A stretch of 64,000 nucleotides of DNA from Lanius collurio. Lineage: Eukaryota > Chordata > Aves > Passeriformes > Laniidae. Each line of letters begins with the position of its first letter. Within the stretch, counting starts at the first letter, position 1. Below are positions 42,401 through 54,600 of this stretch, piece by piece. Where the stretch lies: positions 13,070,390-13,134,389 of the forward strand of contig JACBWW010000015.1 of the NCBI GenBank assembly GCA_020086605.1, read 5' to 3'. The notes under the pieces are model-generated. The model was not told the DNA's origin and ran no database searches. It saw nothing but the letters and a program-made list of their open reading frames with translations. A program made the translations under genes and the position numbers.

Positions 42401-45400
42401 CCTCCCAGTGGTGCTGCCTTCATTGCTCCTTGAAAACCAGTCCTCTGGGGATGAAGAACACAGAGGAATTGAATCCTTTGCAGGAAGGGAATTGCACTGG
42501 TTGGCAGCAGATGGAAGGGGGCGTTCCCTAAAATCCTGTAAAAACACTAATTGGAATAGGAGGCAGTTGCAACTTTGTAATTGAATATACTGTGGTGGGA
42601 GGTTTATATTTAGGATTTGGCTTGCTTGGCAAGTGAAATGGCTTTACAGCTTCTTGCTCTTAATGTCTGTCACAACAGAACAAACTCACCATGGCAATAT
42701 GTGGCTTAGCTGCCTGTAGATGATCTGGTTGCAATAACTAAAGTGTTGCAGAATCAAATTGACTATAGTTTTGGGTGCCTCATAGTTGCTAGCTCTGTTA
42801 GCTGTTTGCTAGCACGTATGGAAAGCCTAATGTATATTCAGTCTGTGCATGGAATTGAATGTTCAGAACTCATTCAAAAAGCTGCAGTCTGACGTCAAAA
42901 TGCTCTTGGTGGCTTTGAAAATTCCTCCATAAATAAATACAACATTTAAAAAGCATTGGGAAAAATGTGGCTGTCTAAGCAAAAGAGAAGGGGCTTTATA
43001 GAAGGGAAAAAATGAAGACCTAAAACTTTCTGGTTAAGACTTTACATTGCTGCTAGGGCTATTCCTCATAAAATATCAGATACTTTTCTTCTAAAACGTG
43101 TAAAAAATAATAGAAGAGCATCTGTAAGGAATACCAAGAGGCAGCAGGGTAGGCTAGAATTGCAAAATGATTCTGTTTCTTGACACGTATGAGTTGCTTG
43201 AGCAACAAAGAAAATACCAAATCCTTTAGCTGATGATAGTCACAAAAATCACAATTGCTGCCTTGTTGCTATATAATGATTTATATATATAAATGACTGA
43301 CCCAATTAAGTCCTGTACTGGATGGAGCATTAGAAGCCAAACCATATGCCTGAAAATACAGATGTCATACTAAAGGACTGAAGGAATCTATCATGATTTT
43401 CAGAACCTCAAATGAAAATGTCATGAAAATTAGAAAACTCAGTGTTCTTGTTATCATGTTTAAAACAAGGTATTTCTGCCCTGCAAACTGCACTGAAAAC
43501 TGTCAGTCATATGTGTGTAACCTTATCCTGTTAAAAACAACCTTATGTTTGAAACTCTTTTTGAAATCTAGTATTTACATAAGACTGGTCACCTTCCCTA
43601 AAACTGCATGTTAATTGCCTATGAAAAGCACTCAGAAAACCCAGAAAATGGAAGTTAAGCTGTGGATTGTGAGAGCTGTTCGGCTACCGGTGGCTGTTGA
43701 ATAGAAGTGACATTTCAGAATGGTTGTGGCTAGATGCTGCCTACTCAGTAGCTCAGCCTGGGGGATTACTTTGCTGTTGCCTGTATTTGCATCCACCATT
43801 TTGTTGGAAAATTTCAAATGGGAAATTCAAAAGAGTTTCTAAAATGGTGTTATTGGTGCCATAACCAAAAGCAATGAGTAGCAAGTCAAACTTGTTTGCG
43901 TTGACCTCCGACAGTTCTGTCTCAAACCCCATCTTTCTGGGTGCAGACTCGTTTCCAGCATTTCTCTTTTAACAAGCTGTAGGGTTCATTTAATGTCAAT
44001 GTTTTTTAAAATTCTGGATTCTGAGCCAACATCCCAAGATTTCTTCCACTGATTTCAGTGGGGCTTGAATAAAAAATGCACCTGGAAGAAATGGACAACA
44101 TATGTGTTGCTGATGCTCCCGCAAGAGTTGGTGGCAGTGGAGAGCTGGCTCCTCAGTGTGCAGGGCTGTAAACCAGCAGGAGGGAGCATTAGGAGAAGAG
44201 AAATCAAGAGCCTAGAGAAGAGTAGAACCAGCATGGGGCAGGGGGCTGGGATTTGGAGTGGAGGTTCCTCTATGCTTCCAGGTGATTGATGCAAACTTTG
44301 CTTTATATGCTTATTCTGGAGCAATTTTCAGAGAAGTCTGGGAAGGTCTAAAAGGGAAAGGTCTCTTACTGTTTCCTCATTCCTCTTTTATGTAAACTAC
44401 AGCTGGCTGCCTGATTTGCTGCTGCTTTTACTGAATGCACAGAATAATTACACCTTCAGACAAGGATTTCTCTACTTGTCTTCTCTACTTCTCTCAGTGA
44501 GGTTAAGAGTAGAATTAGTCTTCAAAATTATCCTAGTAACTGTTAAGGTAACCAGAAAGGATTTGGGAGTTGTTGAGTGGTTGTTGGGATTTGGGGTTTA
44601 TTTGGGTTTTGTGAGATTTTTTGGTGCTGGTTTTTGGTTGGGTTTTTTTTGAGAGATGCACATGTTTTTCAGTTTTAGGCTGAAATCCACAGTTGTATAG
44701 CTTTTGAACTTTGAATTCTGTCTTGCGTCACACTAATGGAGCATCTTGTGCCATTGGCTGATCACATATTCACTGGGTAGAGATGGATAAGTTTTAGCAG
44801 CCTGCTCTTTTCTCTGGCAGTAGAATTGCAATAAACTATATTTAATTTTGTTGCTGAATGTCATAAACTCTAGGCTTGATCACGGATATGTTTGAACTCA
44901 CCATTTTTCCTTCAGATTTTTTCCATATGTAGCTAAATATGTTTCAGTGTTCACCATTTTCATCCCTCATATACTTCTTTTAACTTAGTTTTAATAACTG
45001 AAAATTGGGCATTCTGATCCCTAAGCACTTAAGGTGTGGAGCCAAGCTGTGACTATTTCCTATTAAAAGAATGTGGTGTGTTCTATCATTATAATAGAGG
45101 TGAATGAGGGTTTAGTAACACAAGCCTCCTCTTACCAATAGTTTTTGTGTGGGGTTTAATGAGGTCTGTGATTTACAGAGAGTTAAGTACTGATATTTAT
45201 ACCACAAAGACAAAAAGCAACAAGGAAATTTGATTACTGCAACTGGTGTAAAGGTGAAATGATGAAGCAAGGATGACATCTTGATAACTGAATTTTAAAA
45301 CATGAGACTGATTAAAAGGCGCATCCAGTTTGCCCACGTGCTTGAGACATTGACACCTTGGGAAGATCTTGTGTCAGTCAATACTGTGAGGGAGTACTTT

Positions 45401-45969
45401 GGGGAGGGCAGGCCTGCTAGTCCTTTGTTACACCATCAAATTCACTGAGGTTCTTAATTTACTAAAAACCTGCCTAAAATAAATAATAAAAAGACAGATT
45501 TGGGGGTATTCTTCCTAAGAGAGAAATTAATTATGAATCTGAGCAAATTGTTACAAGTGACTGTTGATCACATTCTTCCGAAATATGTGTACGTTTGTTT
45601 ATTGAGTGACTCTCCTAAGCAGAGATGTTGTGAGTCTCAGCAATGGAGAGATGAAGGTTTCTGATAGAGAAGATGGGATAAACTGGAGCTGAAAGTAAGA
45701 GCAAAGATACATAGCAGACATAGAGCAGATCTCTGTTAGTGAGGACTCCCTGTTAAAAAGAACGGAATACTTGACAGCTCAGCTGTTTCAGAAAATAATG
45801 TTGTGCTGCCTGCCAGGGACAGAATTACATGTTAAAGACCTGACACTGAGAAATAATCTGAGGAACAACTTCTTTGCCTGCAGTCTCATGACAAAAGAAA
45901 CTGTCTGCTGGAGTCTGTCAAGGATGGTGATGAAAAGCTGAGGCTTCAGGACCTTGCAGTCTAGATGAT
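39456..45969. other. Intergenic, no gene recognised
   Basis: 6.5 kb of AT-rich sequence 3' of DCHS2. Short open frames occur on both strands without domains, splice-flanked cadherin sequence or similarity that I know. It includes a poly-A run near 42260-42271 and a G/T-rich strand at about 44565-44656. Confidence 0.65.
40112..40117 (+). terminator. Possible distal polyadenylation signal AATAAA
   Basis: A second AATAAA about 1 kb after the stop codon, followed by ordinary AT-rich sequence. It could extend the 3' UTR; the downstream GT-rich element is weaker than at the proximal site. Confidence 0.35.
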
Positions 45970-46365
45970 TGTCCTGGTTCCAGCCAAGACAAGGTTAACT
46001 TTAGCAGTAGCCAGGAGGGGCCACATCTGGTGTATGGAGGTTATTCTGTACCACCTGATATCATTGCTGGGAGAAGGGAAAGGAGACTCTCTTCTGGGGA
46101 AAAGGGGTTCTTTTCAGTCAGGGAGAGCCATCCAGTATTGTCTATTTTCAGGTGGGTTTTTTTGCCCTGTGTGAATCGTTTCTTGTCTTATACCTTCTGT
46201 CATTAGTATTGTTACTATTACTATTCATTTTCTTCTTATTGCTCTTCCCAGTAAATTGTTCTTATCTCAACCTGTGATTTTTGCCTTTAGTTCCTCCAAT
46301 TCTACTCTCCAACACATCACAGGAGTGAGAGTGGAGAGGGGGAGTGAGCAGCAGTGTGGGAACAC
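45970..46365 (+). mobile_element. Diverged avian ERV LTR remnant
   Basis: It begins TGTCCTGGTTCCAGCCAAG, the typical start of a widespread bird LTR, contains GGAGGGGCCAC and a T/A-rich ATTACTATTCATTTTC segment, then CTTATCTCAACCTGTGA and GAGAGGGGGAGTGAGCA near the end. The middle is shortened relative to the usual LTR. No retroviral genes are adjacent. An open frame starting at 45965 lies inside the LTR and is not a gene. Confidence 0.7.
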
Positions 46366-46648
46366 TAAATTGGAGAATACCATTCCTAAATGATGAGAAT
46401 ACCTTCAGTTCTGCTGGTCAGCCAAGAGAAGGGAAAGAATAGGGGAAGACAGTGTGGAGAAAGTCAAGGAGGACACACATGATTTCTCAAGCCTGGCTGA
46501 GTACATGTAAGAGAAAAATCAGGTGAGGAGGTGAGATGAGTTCCAACTGTAATTATTCCAATTCAAAAAATTATGTGCTGTCCAGGGAGAGCAGGTTTTG
46601 GTTGGCTACAGAGCCTGCTGTAACCTCTAAGGTATAGATACATAGATG

Positions 46649-46681
<33 letters not shown>

Positions 46682-48349
46682 GTTAGGCACAGGTGTATAT
46701 GTACACAGGATTTTCTGTAGCTGTACTGCTGGTATGTTTTCTGTAATTATATATATAGCTGGTAAACAGATACTGCTAATCATGCTAGGACATACAGAAC
46801 TAACACATTTATTCACAAAGTTATTGACAAAATGTGATCTATATTAATTTTTATTTTCATAAAAAATTAGCATGCTATAGAAAACTTTGCTGGAGAAAAC
46901 AAGCTTGTATTTGTAACCAAAAGTTACTTTTGTTAAAATTAAAAATAAAAAGCCTGTTCCAAAGAAAGGAAGAAATCTGTAACAAATAATTATGTCTACA
47001 TGACATTATCTACCCAGCAAAGAGAACCAAACTACTTCTAAATGTGCTGATTTGAAGCTGTACTTCCATTCTTTGCTCCAGCTAACAGACTCAAAGTTTA
47101 CTAGCTCAAGTGGAACATCACACTGACATAGCTACGCTACCCAAGAAAGCTTTGATCGTATTCCCTACTGTGTCATATAATCTAAATTCTAGGATTACTG
47201 ACTTCAAAGAACAAACTTTCATAAATATAGAGGCAAAGGCATTGGGACACAGCAGTCTGAATGCTGAAGAGGTTTAGAATTCTATCAAGTCAAAGATGTG
47301 AACATTTAGCTGGAACTGTCTGGATAGCAAAGATTATTCAGGGCAAAAGAACCCCACAGGGTATGGACTGTCTAGTAAGAAGTGCTTATGTTTAAAAGGG
47401 GACAAAGTGTGAGGATTGCAAAAAGTCAGTGAATACGCTTAAGAACATTACTGCAAACTGCCGAAGGCTCTTTGCTCATAAAAAGAAAGAAGTTGGAACC
47501 CTGAAAATTGAGGTAGAGGCTAAAAATAATCTATTCTTGCTAATGTGAAGGCATTTTTAACCTTAATTTGCAGTAAAGCTGCTGATAATGATGATCATGG
47601 GATTAATGACAGGACAAAGGTAATAGTAAGGGCAGGGAAGAGAAAGGGACTATGCCTAAGGTGAAGATCATGTGCTCAAACAGAGGGAAAATAATAGTCC
47701 TTGTCCTAAGACTGAGAAAGAGTATGTGGGTGTGGAGTTAACTTACCCAACAGCATGGTATGGTATGGCATGACACAGTGTGGCTTTTAATGAAGGAAAG
47801 GATTAAAGTGTGCAACTGGAAGTCATGATGGACCCCGCTAGCAAAGAAGGCGAAAATAAAAGGATTCACCCAGCCTCTAACAGTTCCCTCCACTGGAATG
47901 GGATCAGCTTTGGAGAAAAATCAGGACACACAGATGAAATAGCATTGTGCATGAGTTTCAGGGTAGGTCATGTGCCCAAACACTTGAGTTTTTGAGAAGA
48001 CAGCTCAATGCATAAATTCAGTGGAATTCATGTATTTGTGTTTCAGAAAGGCATTTGACACAGTGCCAAGTAAGAGTTAATTCTAGAACTGCAACATGAT
48101 ACATTTATTGCAGACTATATTGGCAGGGAAAAATAGAGTTGGAGCGAGGTCATTGGTAGAGACAGACAGATTTTTCTGGACTACTTAAAATTTTCCAATA
48201 GAGCAAGTTGCAGAAACAAGCCTAATTGAAACAGAGCTTGGTCAGTTTAAAAAAGGGAATTTGGATTAATTTCATATGTGAATTGTCCAAACTTTATCCG
48301 AAACCAGTTATTGGATCTTATAATACCTTTTTCTGCTTTGGGTTAAGGA
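46366..48349. other. Intergenic, with (TA)n microsatellite
   Basis: 2 kb of AT-rich sequence. Apart from the TA repeat noted separately, nothing is recognised. Confidence 0.65.
46651..46679. repeat. (TA)n microsatellite
   Basis: Uninterrupted alternating T and A for 29 bases, about 14 units. Confidence 0.97.
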
Positions 48350-48520
48350 GCACCTGATATAATTGCTCATTGTAACCGTATCTATTTTAATCTCTTTAAC
48401 CTTTTCTACTGTCACACCATACGTCATTTTCTCTAGTCCTTGAGCATTTTTGTGGCTATCACCAGAATCTACATGTTCAGCACCTTGAAATACATTTCAT
48501 TCAGTTTTTATTCCAGTGTT
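48350..48520 (-). mobile_element. Possible ancient CR1-type LINE fragment
   Basis: On the plus strand CATACGTCATTTTCTCTAGT, CTTGAGCATTTTTGTGGC and CACCTTGAAATAC follow the order of a reverse-complement CR1 3' region (CTCATAGGTCA..TTTCTAG, ATCATTTTTGTGGC, TTTCTTGAAATA). The match is short and diverged, so this is tentative. Confidence 0.4.
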
Positions 48521-48560
48521 CTTAAATAGCAAAATTAATTGCAGATTAACATTTGCAGAT

Positions 48561-48612
48561 CTGAAGTATTTGCAGCCAATTTTTTTTTGATTGTTGTATG
48601 CAAATACTTCAG
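48561..48612. repeat. Inverted repeat, 14-bp perfect arms
   Basis: The left arm CTGAAGTATTTGCA (48561-48574) is the exact reverse complement of the right arm (48599-48612), separated by 24 bases that include a T-run and a weaker CCAAT/ATTG inner pairing. The right arm overlaps an octamer-type ATGCAAAT (48598-48605). Confidence 0.9.
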
Positions 48613-51600
48613 CTTTTGACTTGACCATATTCATCCTGTTATGTGTTCTCTGACCTTTGTAACATCACCATTCCTTCACTTACTAATGGAGTGGACAATG
48701 CTTATTATTGGTAAAGAATGTTGGAGCTTCTTCATGTCTCTTCAGAAGAACAAACCAGAAAGAAGTATTGAACACTTCTGAATTAACAGTGCTTCACACA
48801 TACTTGTATTTGAAGAAAGAATTTACCTTTATTTGTGCAGAGAGAGAAAATACTGTCATTTGAAAAGGCTGCATAAAACATGAATGCAAGTACAAAAGAG
48901 AATGTGATGGTGGAGTCCAGGAGTGTGTGTATTGGCATGGGCTTCAGTACTCTTCAAGGTACCATAACTCACAGAGCTCTGTTTTATCCATTAGGCTATC
49001 TAGAACTGCTATTTCTTGATGAGAGTTTGGGACCAAAAGAGTTTCTTCAAAATTTGCCCATAGATTCAAATATTTAAAAATATTTTGTTTGAATTCTCAT
49101 CAAGGTATTTTGAAATGTAATGGAGGTGTTCATATTTAATAAATAATGCATGAAAATTCAAAGACGGGGACATTTTACTTAAGCTTCCAGTTTCGCAAAT
49201 CTACCTCTTTTTCTTCTGTTTCCTTGCCTTTCTCCCCGCCCCCCAGTACCTCTTGCTGCCAAAAATTATTTTGGGAATTGAACTCAAACTGGAGAGCTGC
49301 AGTCAGATTGCTGAAAGCATATTTTGCTATTAAATGTTGCATTACTGAATTGTCTCACTCCATTTTAGAGATGTGAAAGTACAGAAGATATGTGTTTGGG
49401 ATAGATATTATAATATTTTTGGAATGTGGTCTAAGAAAATTTCACAGTGTGCATTTGGAAAGATTCAGTATTTTTGAGAGAAGATGCTGTGAGTGAGTTA
49501 TATAGGTCATCTCCAAGTAGCCACAATAAGGCCTTCAGAGCATTTCACACCACAGCATGCTCTGTAGATGCCTGATATTTTACAGCAGCTTATTCATAAA
49601 ATATTTTAGTAAGTTTTAAAGTTTTATTGTTTCTATTTCTGTTTCTGCCTGTAAAGCCAAGCTCCATTAATACTACAATTCCAGCTATAAAGTATTCTGT
49701 GAGAGTAAGGGAACTTATAAATAATGCATTTAGAAACCTCTAAAAATAATCTTCAGAACTTTTGGCACTTGTTAAAGCAGAACATCTCATGATCAGTGAC
49801 AGACAAATTTTTTTTAAACCATAGACAGGTAGAAAGAGCTTCCTGGTTTTTTTAACTAAACTAAATATTTTGTTTGCAGCCTAGGAGGGTCATTAGGCTT
49901 ATCAGTAGTTTTTCATTCTGAGCAGGGTGAGATTCAGTGTTTATTTTGGGGGGAAAGGAGCCAACTTGGGGAAAGTGTCATTCTGAAAACCCTGCTCACA
50001 GGACTGGGGTCTGAGTCCTCTGTGCAAATGAAGCTACCACAGCTGGATCCCAAGTTCTTATCTGCTGATACTCTGCGAAGTGTCATCTGTAGCTCAAAGG
50101 CTGAATCGATCACTGGGTTTTATGTATTACAGCCTAAAATTTTATCATTTTCTGTGGAAATCTTGGAGGAAATGCCCCAAGTTCAACAGTAGTACCTCCT
50201 CCCCAGGAACTTCCCCAAAGGCTTTGTTGTTGTTTTAAATTGATTGCTGGTGGTTTAATTAATTCTTTTTTCCTATGGATGTTCCTCCTGGTCAGAGTGT
50301 TCAATTCAAACACAGTACAAACAATGTCCTTCCTCAAATGGACTTCAAGCCAGGAGCCTGTTTCTGTCAGGCGACACAGAAGAGAGAAGTTCCACTCCTT
50401 TCCTTCTCTCTAATGTCTTTTTTTCTTCTTGACATCAGCCACAAGGTCTCCCTCTTTTCAGTACCTGTAAGTATAAGACTGTAACTTAGCCATTTGGGAA
50501 TGATTCATTTGAATCCAATTCTCCCCCAGGGCTTCAGTGGGAATTGTCACCCAGGACAGATCTCTTAGATATGTGGAAGAGTGCTCACAGTGTGAAAAAT
50601 TGTAGGCCTCCTTCTGCATTAAAGCTAACACTTTATGACTTTCACAAAACTCACTACTCAGCAACCAAATTTAAGAGTCAGAAACAACTTTATTGAATAT
50701 GCTGTAAAAGATATAGAGACCCTATAAGATAACAGATAGTCTTCCTATCAGAGCAAAAATTGCTGGTGGTTGAAAAATCTATGGAAGCATGTGTTTAAAT
50801 CCTGTACAGCTTCACGTTTTGATCTAGGAGATGTAGCTCAGTGTAGCTTGAAGAATTTCAAGAATTCCTGGCTGGCCTTCACCAGAGGAAAAAACAAATC
50901 TTTGACTTCTTTTGTTTCCTTCTCTTTCTTTTATTGTAGACATTCTGAATGCTTTTCTTACTTTTTTTGTCTTCCAATTCCTCCGTTTTGAAGCATTTCA
51001 AATTCTTTTCTCTGTTGCATTCCCATAAATGTTAAATAGTTCCTGTCATTTGCACAAGGCATAGGCAAAAGAGAATACGAGTCAATACAATATTCAAGAA
51101 ATAACTCTTTGTTTGACAGTGGCTGCTAAAGAACTAACCTGGTGATCTTAAAGGGGAAAGCTGGAGACTTGACAGATAAAAAAAAAAGAAGTGAACTGAA
51201 CGCTCTCCCAAATTCTGTGGTTGTTAGATGGCTTGGCACAAGTATCAGGTTTCTTTTTTTGGTGAAGTCCCTGAATTGCAGCTAAAGAGTTTTAAGCCAG
51301 GTCCTGCAATTTCTGTCTTTGGAATGTGCTTTGTTCTCCAGTCGGTTCCGGAGGTGATCCACCCACTGCTAGGATGGACTTTAAAGTTGTAATCTGGGCT
51401 TTGTGGGATCAAAGGCAACCCATCAAAATGAAACCCTTGAGAATAAGTTCCTTGTTCTACATCTTGCTACTTGCAGTCCTGCCCACTTACTGTAAAACCA
51501 TTTACCACACGATCAAAGTCTTTCCATGGCAAGTGACAAAAATTTAAAATCAAGTATTGGGATTGAGAGCCTATAAAAGAAAAGGTAATTTAGGGTTTCT

Positions 51601-54600
51601 ATCAGAAACACCTTTATTGTTGCCAAAGAATTTTAAAACCAGCTCTTTTCTTGGGTCTGACTTGGTTCTTGCTTGCCTATGCAGAGATGCTTCAGAGTAT
51701 TCCAGTCCTTCCTTCGCTTGTGATTAGAGGTTGATTAACCCAGCAGTAAAATATCTTTGATATTTCAAAAAGAACATATAAGTTGCTTATTGTGTATTAG
51801 ATATCTTTTACACTTCAACCTTGAATACTGCTAAAATTAGTACTGAAAAGAATTCTATGTTTTTAAAGAAATAGGAATTGTAATGGGTTGTTTCCCTTTG
51901 GTTTTATGAAGCAGGTTTTATTCTGTTATAGCTGCAACTTTGCAAATGGATTGAAACTAATAAAGCAGTGAAAACCTTAGATTTTAGAGAATTGAAGAAA
52001 TTCTTTTCTTCATATCTAGCATTTCCCTGGTCATACATGACAGAGTTTTCATTATTAAAACTGATTCTAGCATCATGTTTCTGTATAATTTTCTATGTGA
52101 TTTTAACTGGCTAACTTTGTACGTTCACTTCATTTTCTCAAAGGGCTCAGGACTTGGCATTGTGTGCTTTGATGAAGGACAAAATAGATAAATCTATTAA
52201 ACTGATGAGCTCTTGATGAAGGAAAAAAAAAGAATGTACAAAAGGTGTAAATCATATCAATAACTTCTAGAGTCTTGTGTTTCAGTATTGCCTGGTGAAT
52301 AATGGCATTTCCCAGTGGGGCATAAATTCAAGGTATTTATCTGTCATGTATCATCCAAATGCTTTAAAGACTTTAAAAACAGGTAAAAGACACAACAGTA
52401 ATTTTCAGATGAGTCAGAATGGTGTTATTTTCTTTATCCTTGCATTTATAAGTTCTGTCAAGAAAGAGCTTCTCTTGTAACTAGTTGTCCAAGGAAACAA
52501 TTCCCAGAGGAGGAATCTTATTTTAAAGAGATAAAAATTGACATAGAGGAAATTGCTTAGTAAGAATTTCTTTGAAGATTAATGCCAGAATTGAAACCTT
52601 TCAGACACTGTGGGACCCATTTATTCACGTAAACAAAGGTGTGCAGATGAGTGATGTGTAGGGATATCGAGATATTTCAGAAGAACTCTCAGAAAATGTC
52701 ACTCAGTGAAGCTGAGGCTGATTTTTGTTTCTTTCTTTGCTGGTTGTTGTCTTATGTGATTTCTTATATTGTTTCAGGCACAATGAAGCTTTAAAAACAA
52801 TCAGATGTGGCCACCATTAAAAGAAATATTCCCTCCAAAAGCATGGTAGGAGGTCAAGCAGCCTAGCTTAGTCACTGGCTTATCGATTTTCTAAGCATTT
52901 GACCTTGCCAAGGTTCTTGCCTAGCCTGAATTATTTACTCAGTCAGTGAACACCTTTCTGAGGCAACAGGTGCCTCTGGAGATAAGCCCTGAGCAATCAG
53001 CTGTTAACTTTGTTGACTCCCTAAAGAGCCATGCTCAGAAGATGACCTGACCACCATCAGTGTCTCAGGGAATGCACAGAATTTAGCAGGAATCTCCAAC
53101 TGCCTCTGTTCACCCAGAGCTCCTGCTGTTCCCTGGCTGCAAAGGAGTAAAAGCACTCATCCAAGAACTAAGAGTTATGAGGGAAGACCTATGTTAAGGA
53201 GTCCTAATCACCAACATTTTTATCTCAGGGGCATCCCTGACTGCCTGGGGACCACTGGTTTTTCTGAGGGAGGACTCTCCCTTCTGCAAAGCTGAGCTGC
53301 TGCAAGGATTTTCTTCCAATGAGAAAAGAGTAAGAAGAAGATTTTTTCAAACTCAGTAGACCTCTTAGAAAAGATGGTTGGTTTATTGATTCTTCCCTTT
53401 CACCTGTGCTATCCTATTCTTGCATTCTGAGCACAGGGCCCTCACACTTGATGGAGGCTGCAAGAAATTAATGGGCTGGGTTAGCTCAGATCTCCATACC
53501 CATAAAAGAGAATTATTTCTTCTACAGGGTGACTTCAGTGAATGGCAGGATCTGCAGCAACACAGAGATCTTTTTGGAATCAGTGCATGTGCTTGTTGAC
53601 CCCTGCACTACGTCCACCTGTAGACAACATCTCAGCCATGAGTACACAGCATGCTGTTTGTGAAAAGCCACAACTTTGCTAAATTAAAGCAAATTACTTT
53701 CAAAGCATGCAAGAGCACTAATTTTCATTGATTACTCAGTTACGGTCAAGTTTCAAATTTCATCTGCTTTTATTGTAGTTCTTCTGGAAAAAATTTGGTT
53801 AGAATCACTCTCCCATAACCTAAAAATGGTTGCAGGGATTGTGCTTTGACTGTAAGAGGATAAGAAAACCTCTCTCTTTAGGCATGGAAAACTTCAGCTT
53901 GAACAATGAGTGATTCAGAAGACTGTGGTTGTGAGAAAAATGGACTTTTAATTGGATTCATTTTGCTTATGTAACCGTTTGGTCCCTACTAAGCAGCTGT
54001 TCTAACAATAATTTTGCTTATCGATGATACATAGTCTCTTCTAACTAATATAACTATAGCAACAAAAAATGTGCCACATACTCATGCCCGTGTTTGTATG
54101 TAAAGTTTGAAAATGTCCTGCAAAAATTTGTGGAAGAATACCCTGCCCAGACATCTTCATAGAAAGACATTGATCTGGCTCAGGAAATCCTCCAGCCAGA
54201 AGTGGCTGGAACTTGGAAACATATTCTGAAAAAAAACTAGACTTTCTGGGTTAGAAGGACCTTTGATCCAGTTTACTCAAACTTGGGTGAACAAAACAAC
54301 AGCAGCATGAAGAGAAGCTTTCTGTGAGAAGATTGAATGTTTACTGCTTTGTCCTAAATTCCATGGAAAAAACTCCAGGCTTCACCCTCCTGCTGTGGCT
54401 GCTGTCATTGCAAATATCCTGAGAGCTTTTAGCACCTCGCTTCAGAGTTAGACAGATGTGCTGAGTCTGTTCTCGGTGGGCTCCTGCACAGGATGGCTGG
54501 AGAAAGGTCTTGCCTTCTTGTGGCTTTGTGAAGACGAGGAGCCCGGAGATGTTGCTTGGATTTGCAGCTGGCTTTGCTGCTAAGTGATTCAAGCTGTTAA

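Noticed and set aside
44565..44656. G/T-rich strand considered as a G-quadruplex
   Set aside because: Three G-runs are close together but the fourth is more than 30 bases away, so it fails the usual loop-length rule.
48048..48068. A 21-base stretch translating to Lys-Ala-Phe-Asp-Thr-Val-Pro, a motif typical of LINE reverse transcriptases
   Set aside because: The flanks show no further reverse-transcriptase similarity in frame, so a chance match or a tiny relic cannot be told apart.
54239..54310. CR1-like TGGGTTAGAAGGACCTTTGA segment
   Set aside because: The similarity covers only about 20 bases without the usual preceding GATTCTATG-type tail or following landmarks.
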